Below the pieces are notes generated by a model. The model was not told the DNA's origin. It ran no database searches and saw only the letters and a list, made by a program, of their open reading frames with translations. 64,000 nucleotides of DNA, from assembly GCF_003286085.1 (NCBI RefSeq), contig NW_020825510.1:1-64000 (forward strand). The letters are read 5' to 3'. The DNA is from Drosophila persimilis. Lineage: Eukaryota; Arthropoda; Insecta; Diptera; Drosophilidae. Each line of letters starts with the position of its first letter. Position 1 is the first letter of the stretch. Positions 11,780 through 22,219 of the stretch are shown piece by piece. A program made the translations under genes and the position numbers.

Positions 11780-12266
11780 TGATAAAAAAGAAAGGTTTTT
11801 AAAATCAAAACGTTAGAGAATACAATTTATTTGGCATACGCCTAACTTTTAAAATATTTCAGCGAAAAATAAGTTTAATTTTACAATAAGGCATCGCCGT
11901 TACAAAGTGCCGTGACTAAATGATTCCTTTAAAGTTTCGATACTGCATCATTAATTCCTGAAAATTTAGAATAGTTTTTCTAAAATAAAGAGACCGAAAA
12001 ACTTGGGTGACTGCAAATTTGTATTTTACGACGACAAAAAAAAAGGAGTGCGTGCGTTCGTTTTCATAGATTTTTCTCGACTTCTCTTCATATATTCAAA
12101 CAATTTCTTCTGCGCCTATCTTACCTACGGTTGCAAAGTGGGGCGAATTCGCCAAGAGCGAGAGAGCGAGCTTATATTGCGCTCCCGCTTTGCCCTAGCC
12201 TAACTTACACTAGACTTCATAAAATACGATCCTAATAACAATTATTATACGCCAAATGGCGCTACA
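11780..12266 (-). mobile_element. BEL2 3' LTR (probable), copy C
   Basis: Immediately after the integrase stop the minus strand shows a purine-rich tract (AACGGGGCCGG) and then TGTAGCGCC, a plausible 5'-TG LTR start at 12266. The following ~480 bp are AT-rich, with a TATA-like element and an AATAAA near 11835. The distal end is not defined because no matching 5' LTR is present in the window. Confidence 0.5.
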
Positions 12267-12293
12267 CCGGCCCCGTTGAAGGCCTGGAAGGCT

Positions 12294-13380
12294 TCAAACC
12301 AGTGGCAGAAGAGCCAACTTGTGGATTGGCCTCCTGGCCTCCTGGCCTCCTAGGTCGACCACTCTGACCCTTCCGTCCTGCCCGGCGGTTGTAACGACCA
12401 CCCTTCCGAGGAGCCCCTGTTGAGGGGGCAGGTTGTCCTCGGCGACGATTACGAGGTCGCCTTCCTTGATGTTTGGTTCCTCCTGGTGCCACTTGAATCT
12501 TATTTGCAATCCCAGCACATACACCCGGGACCATCGCTGCCAGAACATTTGCCTGGCTGACGAGACAAGCCGCCATCGCTTTAAGCAGCTCAGACCCTCC
12601 TGGTCCGGGGTCCTGGGTGCTGGGGGTGCGATGAGCGGCCCGCCTGTCAGCAGGTGCCCGGGAGTCAGCATGTCTCCGTCGCTTGGGTCTGGGCTTAGGG
12701 GTCCTAGCGGGCGCGAGTTGAGTACCGCCTCGATCCCGACCAGCACGGTCTCCAGCTCCTCTGCGGTGAGGAGAGCGCTTCCGACTGCCCGTAGGAGTAG
12801 GCCCTTGGCAGACTTCACACCGGCCTGCCAAAGTCCGCCCATGTGCGGTGCTCGAGGCGGTATGAACGCAATCTCGCACCCGCTTCTTGACGCAAATTCG
12901 CGTATCGCGTCCGCTTCCGCCTCTATCTTCCTCCGCAGTTCGCTGAAGTGGCGACTTGCTCCGACGAAATTTGTCGCGTTGTCGCAGTTCACGCGTTGCG
13001 GACATCCTCGACGACCGACGAACCTTTGGAATGCCAACAAGAAGGAATTAGTCGTCAAATCGGAGACAATTTCTAAATGAACCGCCTTGGACGCAAAACA
13101 GACAAATAACGCCATGTAGGACTTATAAGGGGGCTTTCCACGAATTTTCAGAGTCGTATAGACTGGGCCACAAAAATCAACGCCACATACTGAAAATGGG
13201 CGGAGAGCACGGAGCCGGTCTGCGGGTAAGTTGCCCATCATTTGGGTCTGGAGTAGCGGCTTGCATTTAAAGCAACGAATACATGACCTAACTGTCGCCC
13301 TGCAGACCGCCTGAGCATTCACTATCCAAATGCGTTGTCTAAGGATACTCACGAGTGCTCGTGGGCCGGCATGAAAACTC
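12294..13380 (-). mobile_element. BEL2 integrase region, copy C
   Basis: Encodes a BEL/Pao integrase: Cys-x2-Cys of the HHCC finger near 13270-13285, the catalytic Asp in Val-Asp-Phe-Cys-Gly-Pro near 13170, the second Asp in Cys-Asp-Asn-Ala-Thr-Asn-Phe near 12985, and Glu replaced by Gln in the Gly-Gly-Leu-Trp-x-Ala-Gly motif near 12827 (A and B retain Glu). Near 12325-12350 a repeated GGCCTCCT slippage tract replaces the sequence found in A and B. This copy is therefore catalytically dead as well as interrupted upstream. Confidence 0.8.
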
Positions 13381-15420
13381 GTTTGATGCAGATAGCGAAC
13401 GTATGTCGCACAAACTGCGAGCGTTTTGTCAATAAAAAGGGAAACTTGGCATTATATGACATTGGAGCGTTAACTAGTCGCCTTCCAACTCGCAACAACG
13501 AAAAAGAGCACCATGTCCCAGCCTCTTCATGGAGGAAGGGAAGGAGCGCTGAAGACTGGGGCCTAACTTGGTGCCTTTACGAACCCTTTCAATATCTTCT
13601 TGAGACTCATTTTTCTGTGTTATTTCGACTATTTTTAGAAACGCCTCGTCGTATTCTACGGATGACGGAATTTTTCCAAAGTTGAGACTTTTGTCTTTGC
13701 ATTTTCGGATGAAGCGGAACACGAAAACGAACACTCTTAGCAGTTTGAGGTGTGACGAGTATCCCTCGATTACATCCACTAAATAATTTGACTTGGCCGC
13801 GCCGGTCAGTGTGACCGATTTCTTCCGACTTTCCATCTGTATCTCTTCTTCGGAAAGCTCGAAGTGTGGATTTCTGGGCCAGCTCTCTTCTTCAAACTTT
13901 AAGAACTCTGGTCCACCAAACCAGATCGACTGCACGATTTACTCTACGTCACAAACTCTCGAAACTATGTCTGCTGGGTTCTGTTTTGTTGGCACATGCC
14001 GCCACGTAGCTTCACTTGACCACTCTTGAATCTCCGCTACTCGGTTCGCAACGAATGTTGACAACGACGAAGGGTGGGATCTGATCCAATGAAGAGTAAC
14101 TTCTGAATCTGACCAGAATATCACGTTCTCAATTGGAACCTTGAGCAGTGATTTGATTCGGTGACAAAGGTCTGCTAGAAGTTGAGCGGCACATAACTCA
14201 AGCCTTGGGAGCGTTTTCGTCTTGGGTGGCGCTACTTTCGACTTTGCAGTCAACAAGGAGACCTCGAAACCTTCTGCAGTCTTTCTACGGATATAGACGC
14301 AGGCTCCATAAGCTCTCATGGATGCGTCGGCAAAGGCATGTACTTGAATCGGTGACATGAGATCAGTATGCACAAATCGAGGTATGGTAATCTTCTCCAA
14401 CTGACCCAAGGATTCTTTTAATAAGTTCCATGCTGTTTCCAAGTTCATTGGAATTGACTCATCCCAACCTAGCTTGTTAAGCCAAAGCTCCTGCAGTAGG
14501 ATCTTTCCCTTAATTACTAAAGGACTTAACAAGCCAAGGGGGTCAAACAGCTTTGATGTCACCGATAATATGTTCCGTTTTGTCGCTCGGAGACCCATAA
14601 CTGACGTGTCAATTCGGAACTTAAAGACGTCTTCGTGTGGCAGCCACGATATTCCTAACGCCTTAGTTGACTCTGAGTCCGAGATCGTTATCGGTTTAAC
14701 TGTGCTCTCGGATGCGGTGACCTCAGGTGAGTTCGAAAACCATTTAGTCAATTCAAACCCAGCGGTTTGAAGAACCTGAGCCAGATCAGACTTAATTGTC
14801 TTTAACTCCTCTACGCAACCAGCACCAGTCAACATGTCATCGACATAGAAGTCGGAGTCAATAACTTCAGCAGCTTTAGGGAATGAGAGTTTTGCAGACT
14901 CACTCAACCTCTTCAAACACCGAATAGCCAAAAATGGGGCTGGTCCAGTCCCATATGTTACGGTGTTGAGCTGGTATATTCTCAAGGACTCAGATGGGTC
15001 TCTTCTCACACTATGAGCTGGAATTGTCTATCCGCATCAGCGACCCAGACTTGGCGATACATCTTCTTGACATCGGCTGTCCAGGCGTACCTGTGTAGTC
15101 TGAATCGGAGCAATGTCGAATACAGCTCATCCTGTATCGTAGGACCGACCATCAATATGTCGTTCAAGGCCACCTGAGAGGACGTTTTACAAGACGCATC
15201 GAAAACGACGCGGAGCTTGGTCGACGTGCTTTGGGGCCTCAACACACACTGATGTGGAATGAAATAATGTGGAGTTTTCGGGATTGTGTTGTCTGTGGTT
15301 GACATGTGACCCAAGGAGAGGTACTCTTCCATGAACTCCAAGTACATTTTCTGTAACTCGGGGTCACGAGACAATCTTTTTTCAAGCGATAAAAACCGCC
15401 GTTTAGGCGTAGGAGTTGCC
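13381..15420 (-). mobile_element. BEL2 reverse transcriptase and RNase H, copy C
   Basis: Pao-type RT is split over 15006-15374 and 13939-15009, with Phe-Tyr-Val-Asp-Asp near 14847. The 'Phe-Asp-Pro-Leu-Gly-Leu-Leu' motif opens the connection, and RNase H motifs 'Phe-Ala-Asp-Ala-Ser' and 'Trp-Ser-Asp' follow at about 14335 and 14115. A nonsense codon near 13939 separates it from the next stretch (13474-13935). Unlike copies A and B, this copy runs through the point (about 14127) where they are truncated, so it represents the ancestral state. Confidence 0.82.
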
Positions 15421-16276
15421 TAAGATACTTGGATCTGATTTGAACGGCAGTCTTACTTCAAACCGACGTGAAGGCACGACCTGAATAGTCCTTCTATAAT
15501 GCTTTTCACATAACTTGTGTTCAGGAGATAAAGACTTTTTAGAAGACGGCAATTCTTCCAGTGACCAAAACTTTTGTAATGTGTTTTCGATGTGTATCAC
15601 TGACTCTTCTCGACAACTCAAACAATTCCTCGCTTCTTGGGTGGCAGTCACCTTTGGAGTGTATCTGCCGAATACAAACCAGCCGAGAAGCGTTTTCTGC
15701 AGAGTTGGATAGTCAGGACCTTGTCGAATCTGACCAACAGATAAAAGTTCGAAAAATGTTTCTGCACCTATCAACATATCTATCTTCTGTGGCTTGAAGA
15801 AATATGGGTCTGCAAGTGGTAAGTTCTTTGGGATTTTCCAGTCACTCACGTTAAGTGTCTGATCAGGGTGATACCCCGAAATGGACCTTAGAATCCAGAA
15901 ATCAACCGAAAACTCACTACCAGTAATTCGCGACTTCACCACCGTGTGTATCTTTTTCTTGACTTGTGAATTGGATTCACCAATACCAAGCAAGTTGATA
16001 CACGACTCCTCCCTACGGATCTGTAAGCGCTGTGCTAAGTCCTCAGTTATAAAAGACCTCAGTTTGAGACCCCGAGTCAAGCAGAGCTCGGGCCAAAACA
16101 TGTTCACCATTATTTGTTCGGACGCTTACGATCGACGTAGCCAGAATAACTCTATCCCTAGCTGTCGCATGGAGAGCATGCGAAGTGGAAGGTTGATTCT
16201 GATTGGGAGGAGGAGAAGAATTCTCTGGGGGTGATGGTAACGCTAGACTTTTATTCGCCACTGTGTACCTATGCAA
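15403..16276 (-). mobile_element. BEL2 aspartic protease and RT N-terminus, copy C
   Basis: The minus strand shows a retropepsin-type Leu-Leu-Asp-Ser-Gly-Ser-Gln motif near 16060-16080, then a Pao-family protease-like region ending in the Leu-Gly-Trp-Phe-Val-Phe-Gly motif near 15675, and a Cys-Leu-Ser-Cys pair near 15615. Frameshifts split it at 16043-16110. The role is Pol processing during particle maturation, but this copy is broken. Confidence 0.72.
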
Positions 16277-16870
16277 TAAGGTATGGTGTGAGCAGCCACA
16301 CAGTCGACACTTCTTAGCTTTGCATCAGAGTGGCCTGGCTGCAGACAATTGATGCACAAGGATGCAGTTTTAGCGAATTCGAACCTTTGCATTACTGGCA
16401 GCCGACCAAATGGACTGCAATCTGTAAACAAATGGCCTTTCGCTTTGCAGTAGCTGCATTGTTGGTTTTTGGTATTCGCGGTGGAACAGAGCTAACTTCG
16501 GAAGGCGAGCACGAGATGGGCCACCATAAGCTGGTACTGCCGGTATTGTCTCATCAGCTGTCTTTAATGCGCAAATGAGAGACATTAATTTTGCCTTTGT
16601 GACAATTGAGAGTTATTCCAACTCGACTCCAAATTCATCGTCAATGTCTATATCTTCAATCTTCTCTTGAAGTTCGCGTGCCGTGTCAATGCTACGCATC
16701 AGCGTTTCGAGTCTGCACTCGAGCTCCGTCAATACCAGCGGAATATCCCCCGCTTCTAAACGGTCCGCTAATAAACGAATGCCTTTGACACGGCAACTGC
16801 GCTTTTTCTTCAGCTCTTCAAGGACGATATTGTTGGCTTTTGAGGTCATATTGATTCTCAATACAAGCAA
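16243..16870 (-). mobile_element. BEL2 gag fragments, copy C
   Basis: A short N-terminal ORF (16613-16870) is Leu/Glu/Arg-rich and likely helical. Frameshifted pieces follow at 16370-16585 and 16243-16431. The latter carries a CCHC-like knuckle (Cys-Ile-Asn-Cys-Leu-Gln-Pro-Gly-His) in front of the protease region, so order and content fit BEL/Pao gag. Most of the central gag is missing: total coding length is well below the several hundred residues usual for the family. Confidence 0.65.
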
Positions 16871-17691
16871 CTGAAGGCGAAAGATCGTTTCTAATAATCG
16901 TATTTAATGCCGAGGCACTCAATGAAATAATGGGTAATTGTACCCAAACGAGGTAGAAAAACCAATATACCCGACAAATTTAGGGTATAGCGTCGCTTGG
17001 CTGGCGCGTACACGAAAACCACACAAGAATAGCAACGAACAGCAATGGTGACAAGCGAAAACGAAAATTTTCACCGCTGTAGTTCTGAAGAATCGATGTT
17101 GTGTATACGATCCGACAACGATCGACGCTAAATTGATTTGCGAGGCACGACTTTGTCTTAATTGATAGTTGGATCCTACTGACACCAAACGAATATACCC
17201 GACGAAAACAGGGTAGCGCGTCACTTGGTGTTTGGTTTGGATCAAGCGCGCCAAACAAAAGAACAACGATAAGCAACGGTGAGGAGCGAAAGCGAGACGA
17301 AAAAATTCACCGCTGCAGCTGCGTATTGGTATGCGTGCTTGGCCAACGACCCAACTTTACATATATTTGACACAACGAAAACGAGTAAGGGGAAAGGGGT
17401 GACAGCGATTGCAGTTCAAATGAGTTATATGTGTAGTTATTGCGTCCAACAGGGTTAGTGCAATTGTTTCAGCACAAGACAATAATTGCGAGTTTTTTAA
17501 TCTTTTCGTATTCACTCGAGCTTTAAATTTTTTGCACAAATACCTCTTGATAAGATTGGAAATTCCAGGTGCTGTACTCTCCTCTTCTGATGCTGGATGC
17601 TCCACTTGGATCTCCTTTGGTAGATGGTATATATATCTCCTTTTGTATATAGCTGCAGACAGGGTATTGCACGACCGACGCGGTGATTTTT
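16871..17691. other. Probable BEL2 leader with a diverged tandem repeat
   Basis: No convincing gene. Two similar stretches, about 16963-17087 and 17191-17323, share an ordered set of short matches ('atacccgac', 'agggta', 'agcgaaa', 'ttcaccgctg') at a spacing of roughly 230 bp. The minus strand of 17357-17690 has a short ORF without recognisable similarity. It probably belongs to the 5' leader or LTR of BEL2, but no match to the 3' LTR at 11780-12266 is visible. Confidence 0.45.
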
Positions 17692-18801
17692 TATACCCGA
17701 TACTCAAAATGAGTATTGGGGTATATTAGATTTGTGGTAAAAGTGGATGTGTGTAACGTCCAGAAGGAATCGTTTCCGACCCCATAAAGTATATGTATAT
17801 ATTCTTGATCAGCATCAATAGCCGAGTCGATTGAGCCATGTCTGTCTGTCCGTCTGTCCGTCCGTCCGTCTGTCCGTCCCCTTCAGCGCCCAATGCTCAA
17901 AGACTATAAGAGCTAGAGCAACGATGTTTTGGATCCAGATTTCTGTGATATGTCACTGCTACAAAAATATTTCAATACTTCGCCCCGCCCACTTCCGCCC
18001 CCACAAAGGACGAAAATCCGTGGCATCCACATTTTTCGACGATACGATAAAACCAAAAACGCAGAATCGTAGAGGATGACTATATGTTCTAGAGTGTAAA
18101 ATCTCAACCAGATCGTATAATTATTATAGCCAGAATCAAGAAAACAATTTCATTCTTTCTCGCTCTGTCTCTCTCTAACACACAGGTTTCATGGTCGGTT
18201 TTGCCAATTGCAAAATATGAGTTCAAGGATCTCAGAACCTATAAGAGCTAGAGCCACCAAATTTGGTATCCACACTCCTGTGATATCGGACCTTGACCGT
18301 TTTGTGTCAAAATTTAGCCACACCCCCTTCCGCCCCCGAAAACGACGAAAATCTGGGGCATCCACAAATCTCAGAGACTATTAAGGCTAGAGTAACCAAA
18401 TTTGGTATCCGCACTTTTGTTAGATCTCACTATAAAACGTATATCTCAGAATTTCGCCCCACCCCCTTCCGCCCCCACAAAGGACGAGAATAAGTTGCAT
18501 CCACAATATTGCAGATTCGAGAAAACTAAAAACGCAGAATCATAGAGAATGACCATATCTATCCAGTTGCTGAATTTGGATCAGATCAGATAATTTTTAT
18601 AGCCAAAAGGAACAAATCAATTTGCACTGGCTACGCAGCGACCGACGTTACGCTCAGACTGATTTTCTGTCTCTCTCGCACGCACTCTTTGTCGTGTCGT
18701 TTAATATTAGCGGCGTCTGCCGGAGGAGAGCCATACTGACTTAGTATCGGGTATAACTGTAGAGTTGTGGTGTCCGCAGCAACTCACAACGTTCTCCCTC
18801 G
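17692..18801 (+). mobile_element. Helentron H1 (DINE-1/SGM/ISY/mini-me type)
   Basis: Complete non-autonomous element of ~1.1 kb ('+' here means hairpin terminus on the left). The left end is a hairpin, TATACCCGATACTC and GAGTATTGGGGTATA around AAAAT. The middle has a TA-rich tract, a conserved ~33 bp core and (GTCY)n. The right end has the subterminal inverted repeat AGTATCGGGTATA, a GAGTTG...CAACTC hairpin and a terminus ending CCCTCG. T-runs flank both ends. Confidence 0.88.
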
Positions 18802-20378
18802 TTTTTTACTGTATTGAAGCTGTAAGTGACCCAATTTCCTTGTTCTCTTTTGCGCCTGAATTCGTAAAATCGTAAAAGGCATGCGCAGCGGCCAGCCGCT
18901 GCTGATAAGAGAGCGCAACGCTTGCGTTCCCCACGCTCGAAGCTTTTCGTTCTCGTCGTTGCCAATTCTGCTTTAAGCTGGCAGTGCTCGCTTTCCATGC
19001 ATTTTTGTAATGCACTGAAACGTAGCCGACAAATACACTAACAACAAAAAAAAGAAAATTTTTTTTAATCTCCTTAAACCAACAACCATAAAAATGTTTT
19101 TTTTTTTATTTTTAATTAAATTGCGTTTTGGCTCACCATGGCGGTACGCTGGTGTGACCCCCTCGGCTTTTTATAATTTTTTAATTTTTCGTTTTTTTTT
19201 TATACATATTTAATTTCCTTACTTCTAATATCATATATTATATTCACATACGCTCTCGTTTATATATACATACCTCTATAAATATCTAAAACGTTTCTCT
19301 TTCTCCTTTAGAGATTAAGCCTCATATTTTTCCATTTCCATTAATTTCTTTCCCTTGATTTGCCTACTGGTTAATTAAAGACTTGTGTTCTTTCCGGTAG
19401 TGAAACACTTGTTCGCTCGGTTTTGATGATGTAGCCACATGTCTAGTATTAAGTCCAAAGAAATATATTGAATTTTGTCAGCCATGAATATGGAGTAGAC
19501 TTCTAATTTCCTGGTGACATGGTGACGTAAGGGGGTAGGGTGAGAATATTAGGGATTTCCAGAACATTTCGCACCACTGGAAATCATGGAAGGGTGGGTA
19601 CAAAATTGTGTGTGTCGACTTCCATCTCAAGACCTCACGCCGAAAGCCCCTAGTACTTTCGAGTACGCCCTATGTATGATTGTGCCATTTCATTTCGGCT
19701 ATGATCGGAATATGCAAATTGTTGTTTTCGGAGTTAGCTCCCTGTAGAGTCACGGGATTCTAAAATTTTAAAGTTTATGTAGTATGAGTCGAGACGCGGT
19801 CAAACGACCCCCCCCCCACAAGTTACCGAATGAGCACGGAACCAGAGAATCCCCACCGGCAGTGACCTCGACATCCCCTCCAATCCATCCCCTACTGACG
19901 TATAGAAATATATCGTTGACTTGTTACACAATTAAACTGAAAACCTTTCGAATATATTTATATTTGTGTAACGTAATTACCATTATTCCTGAATATACTC
20001 TTTATAATTAGTTGACCCTAGTCTAATAGGATCTTTCATCATGATATTTTTATATATATAATTAATCTTAATTGCAGCTTATTTGAACATATTTTCCTTA
20101 TTACTTTAGTAGCCTTTATATATATATAACCACTTAGCAGCCATGAGAGCTTGTAGAAAAGTTTAATGAATAAACTGTTTGTAATGAATTCCCGTTAATT
20201 GTTGCCGTTATTAAGGATCATGTGGCGCCGAGATGACGTAACCTAGCAGAAGTAGAGCGTTTATTTTAGGGATCGTTACCCATTACTCAGCCTATTTGGA
20301 CCGGTGCGATCAAGGAAGGGTGGGCATACCGAGGTGCAATGACACCGCAAGCAATTCCCGCTCGAATTAGTTCCGCTG
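18802..20378. other. Unassigned AT-rich segment, possible LTR retrotransposon remnant
   Basis: No coding region. An AATAAA at 20169-20174 is followed about 50 bp on by TGTGGCGCCGAGATGACG (20220-20237), which resembles an LTR end next to a tRNA primer-binding site (TGGCGCC). A TGTTAGTG-like start lies near 19030 on the minus strand. The LINE inserted just downstream and 25898-26147 would be its other half. No matching second LTR is seen, so the assignment is tentative. Confidence 0.35.
20368..20378. repeat. Left target-site duplication of the LINE
   Basis: The sequence TAGTTCCGCTG occurs here and again at 25887-25897, bracketing the LINE. The first two bases could also belong to the LINE 3' tail on the right side. 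Confidence 0.85.
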
Positions 20379-20803
20379 TCTGGTCTGATGAGCTCGTGAG
20401 GTGGCTCAAAGGGGGCCTAGCTGAGGCCACCGGACGGGTCGCAGGTTGCGGATAGCGAACGACCTACCTATATACAGGTCATATAGGTAGGTCAGCTGCG
20501 AATAATCGGACATCCCTAGGGAGAGTACCGAAAATAAGCAGCCCCGGACAGCCAGCGGGTGTTCGCGAAGTAGCAACACTGACGATGCGCTTGTGGTGCC
20601 GCCTCGTATAAGTAGCTCACACACTCCCCTATCCCTACACACTACCTACCCACATCCCAACCCCCCACATTCAGCTCACACCGGGCCGGACTAAGAGTGT
20701 TATTCGACCCGTGCCGAGAGTCAGCCTGGCTGGGGGCCCGGTATATAAAACTAGCCCAGTCGTTAACGGAGAGCTCAGGGACTTGGCAGCCCCCTGTTCT
20801 AAG

Positions 20804-22219
20804 TATGCCTTATCCGGGCAACGTGGATCTCTGCCCGGACGGACCGTACCCCTTCTCTGCAGCTCGTGGGAAAAGAATGGAAGAATTTAAAAACAAACAA
20901 AATGAGTCTGGCACTCCCCAAATGCCAACAGGGAGCAATCCCAAACAGGGGAAGGCAGCGGCCCAAAGGCCTGGCCCGACCCGCAAATCAGCAGGGAAAA
21001 CCTGCGCGGCGGAAGATGCTAGGGAGAGCCCAAAGGGGTCCCATCCCGGTGTCGGGGTGGGTGGTGAATTGGCTCCCAAAACCGGTACCTTGGCAGAGTG
21101 GCTATGCAATCCTGCGGCTGCTCTGCCTGCTGGTAAAGTGGAGGGGGATGAGTCACCATCTACTAGTGTCAAAGCCAAATCCTTTACATATGCCGACAGA
21201 AGGAGTGCTGGCAACATACTCCGTCGGCAGAACGCAAGCCAGATGTCCAGCCCGACGGACAAATGGATTAAGAAGGTCGAGTGGGCCTCGAAGGTGCTGC
21301 CGAACTTTGGCAAGGAAGCACCGAAGAAGGAAGCCCCTCAGCAAAAAAGGCAGCGCTCGCAGGAGACTCCGGGGCCGACACCGAAGCGCTCCAGAGTGCT
21401 GCCTAACGCATCGTTCGCGCAGATTGCCAGAGAAAGGACGCTAATTGGCGTCCTGGACAAAGGCAGCGTGGACTCCCGGATCCCTAGGAACCAGTGGAAG
21501 TGGGTGGAAGCGGCACTGGCCGACCGCTGCTTCGAGCTGTTGGAAAAGCAGCCTGGACCCCCCCCCCCGTCTGCAGAGACATGGGCTGGTACCAGGGCTG
21601 CATAAAAATCGTAGCCTGTGAAGATGAGCGCTCCGTACAGCTGTACAAAGCAGCGGTAGCGCAAGTCGGGGAAGTCTACCCAGGGGCGAAGCTCGTCGCT
21701 GTAGACTGGAGCGAAGTGCCCAGTAGACCAAGGGCGAGAGTCTGGGTGCCCGCCTCCATGAAGGAGCCGGAGCGTATCCTAAAAATGCTGCAAAGATGCA
21801 ACCCCCACCTCCCAACAGCGGATTGGAAGGTGGTCAAAGTTGAGACGACACAGGGCCCCACAAACCAGGCGGTGGTCGTCCTCAACAAAGAGTCGCTGGC
21901 CCCGATTGAGGCTGCCAAAGGCGAGCTCAATTTTGGGTTCAGCTCTGTGACCGTAAAGGTCTACAAGTCCGATGCGGCGGCCGAGGCACGTCCTGTCGAC
22001 AAGCCAGTCGAGCAGGACGCTGCCTCGGAGATCGAAGCACCCGACGATCACACAGAGATAGACCCAAAGGGCTACTCCACCGATGGCACGCTGAGATGCG
22101 ACTTCGAGGCGATGTGTTGCCACGAGGAAGTCGAGGACGATCCGGATGCCGACATTACAGTGGTGGAGAACACTAAGGATGTCCCTGAGGCTCCTTCAGA
22201 TCAATCTCCACCACTGTAA
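20804..22219 (+). pseudogene. LINE ORF1 (nucleic-acid-binding protein), frameshifted
   Basis: ORF1 starts at ATG 20804. The N-terminal ~200 residues are Lys/Pro/Gly-rich and basic, without CCHC knuckles. The reading frame shifts at a C-run near 21557-21569 and continues in another frame through a globular domain opening with Trp-Tyr-Gln-Gly-x-Ile-Lys-Ile-Val, of the kind found in ORF1 of LOA-like elements (DUF4780-like), and then an acidic C-terminus ending at 22219. ORF2 overlaps its last ~40 bp. The homopolymer is the likely cause of the shift, either biologically or as a base-calling error. Confidence 0.75.

Noticed and set aside
12262-13005. 247-residue Arg/Pro/Gly-rich ORF on the minus strand (also 39716-40468 and 54179-54931)
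   Set aside because: Overlaps the BEL2 integrase in another frame; composition reflects GC-rich codons of the real frame.
17845-17880. Regular GTCC/GTCT repeats as a CRISPR-like or satellite array
   Set aside because: They are the (GTCY)n microsatellite internal to each helentron and have no spacers.
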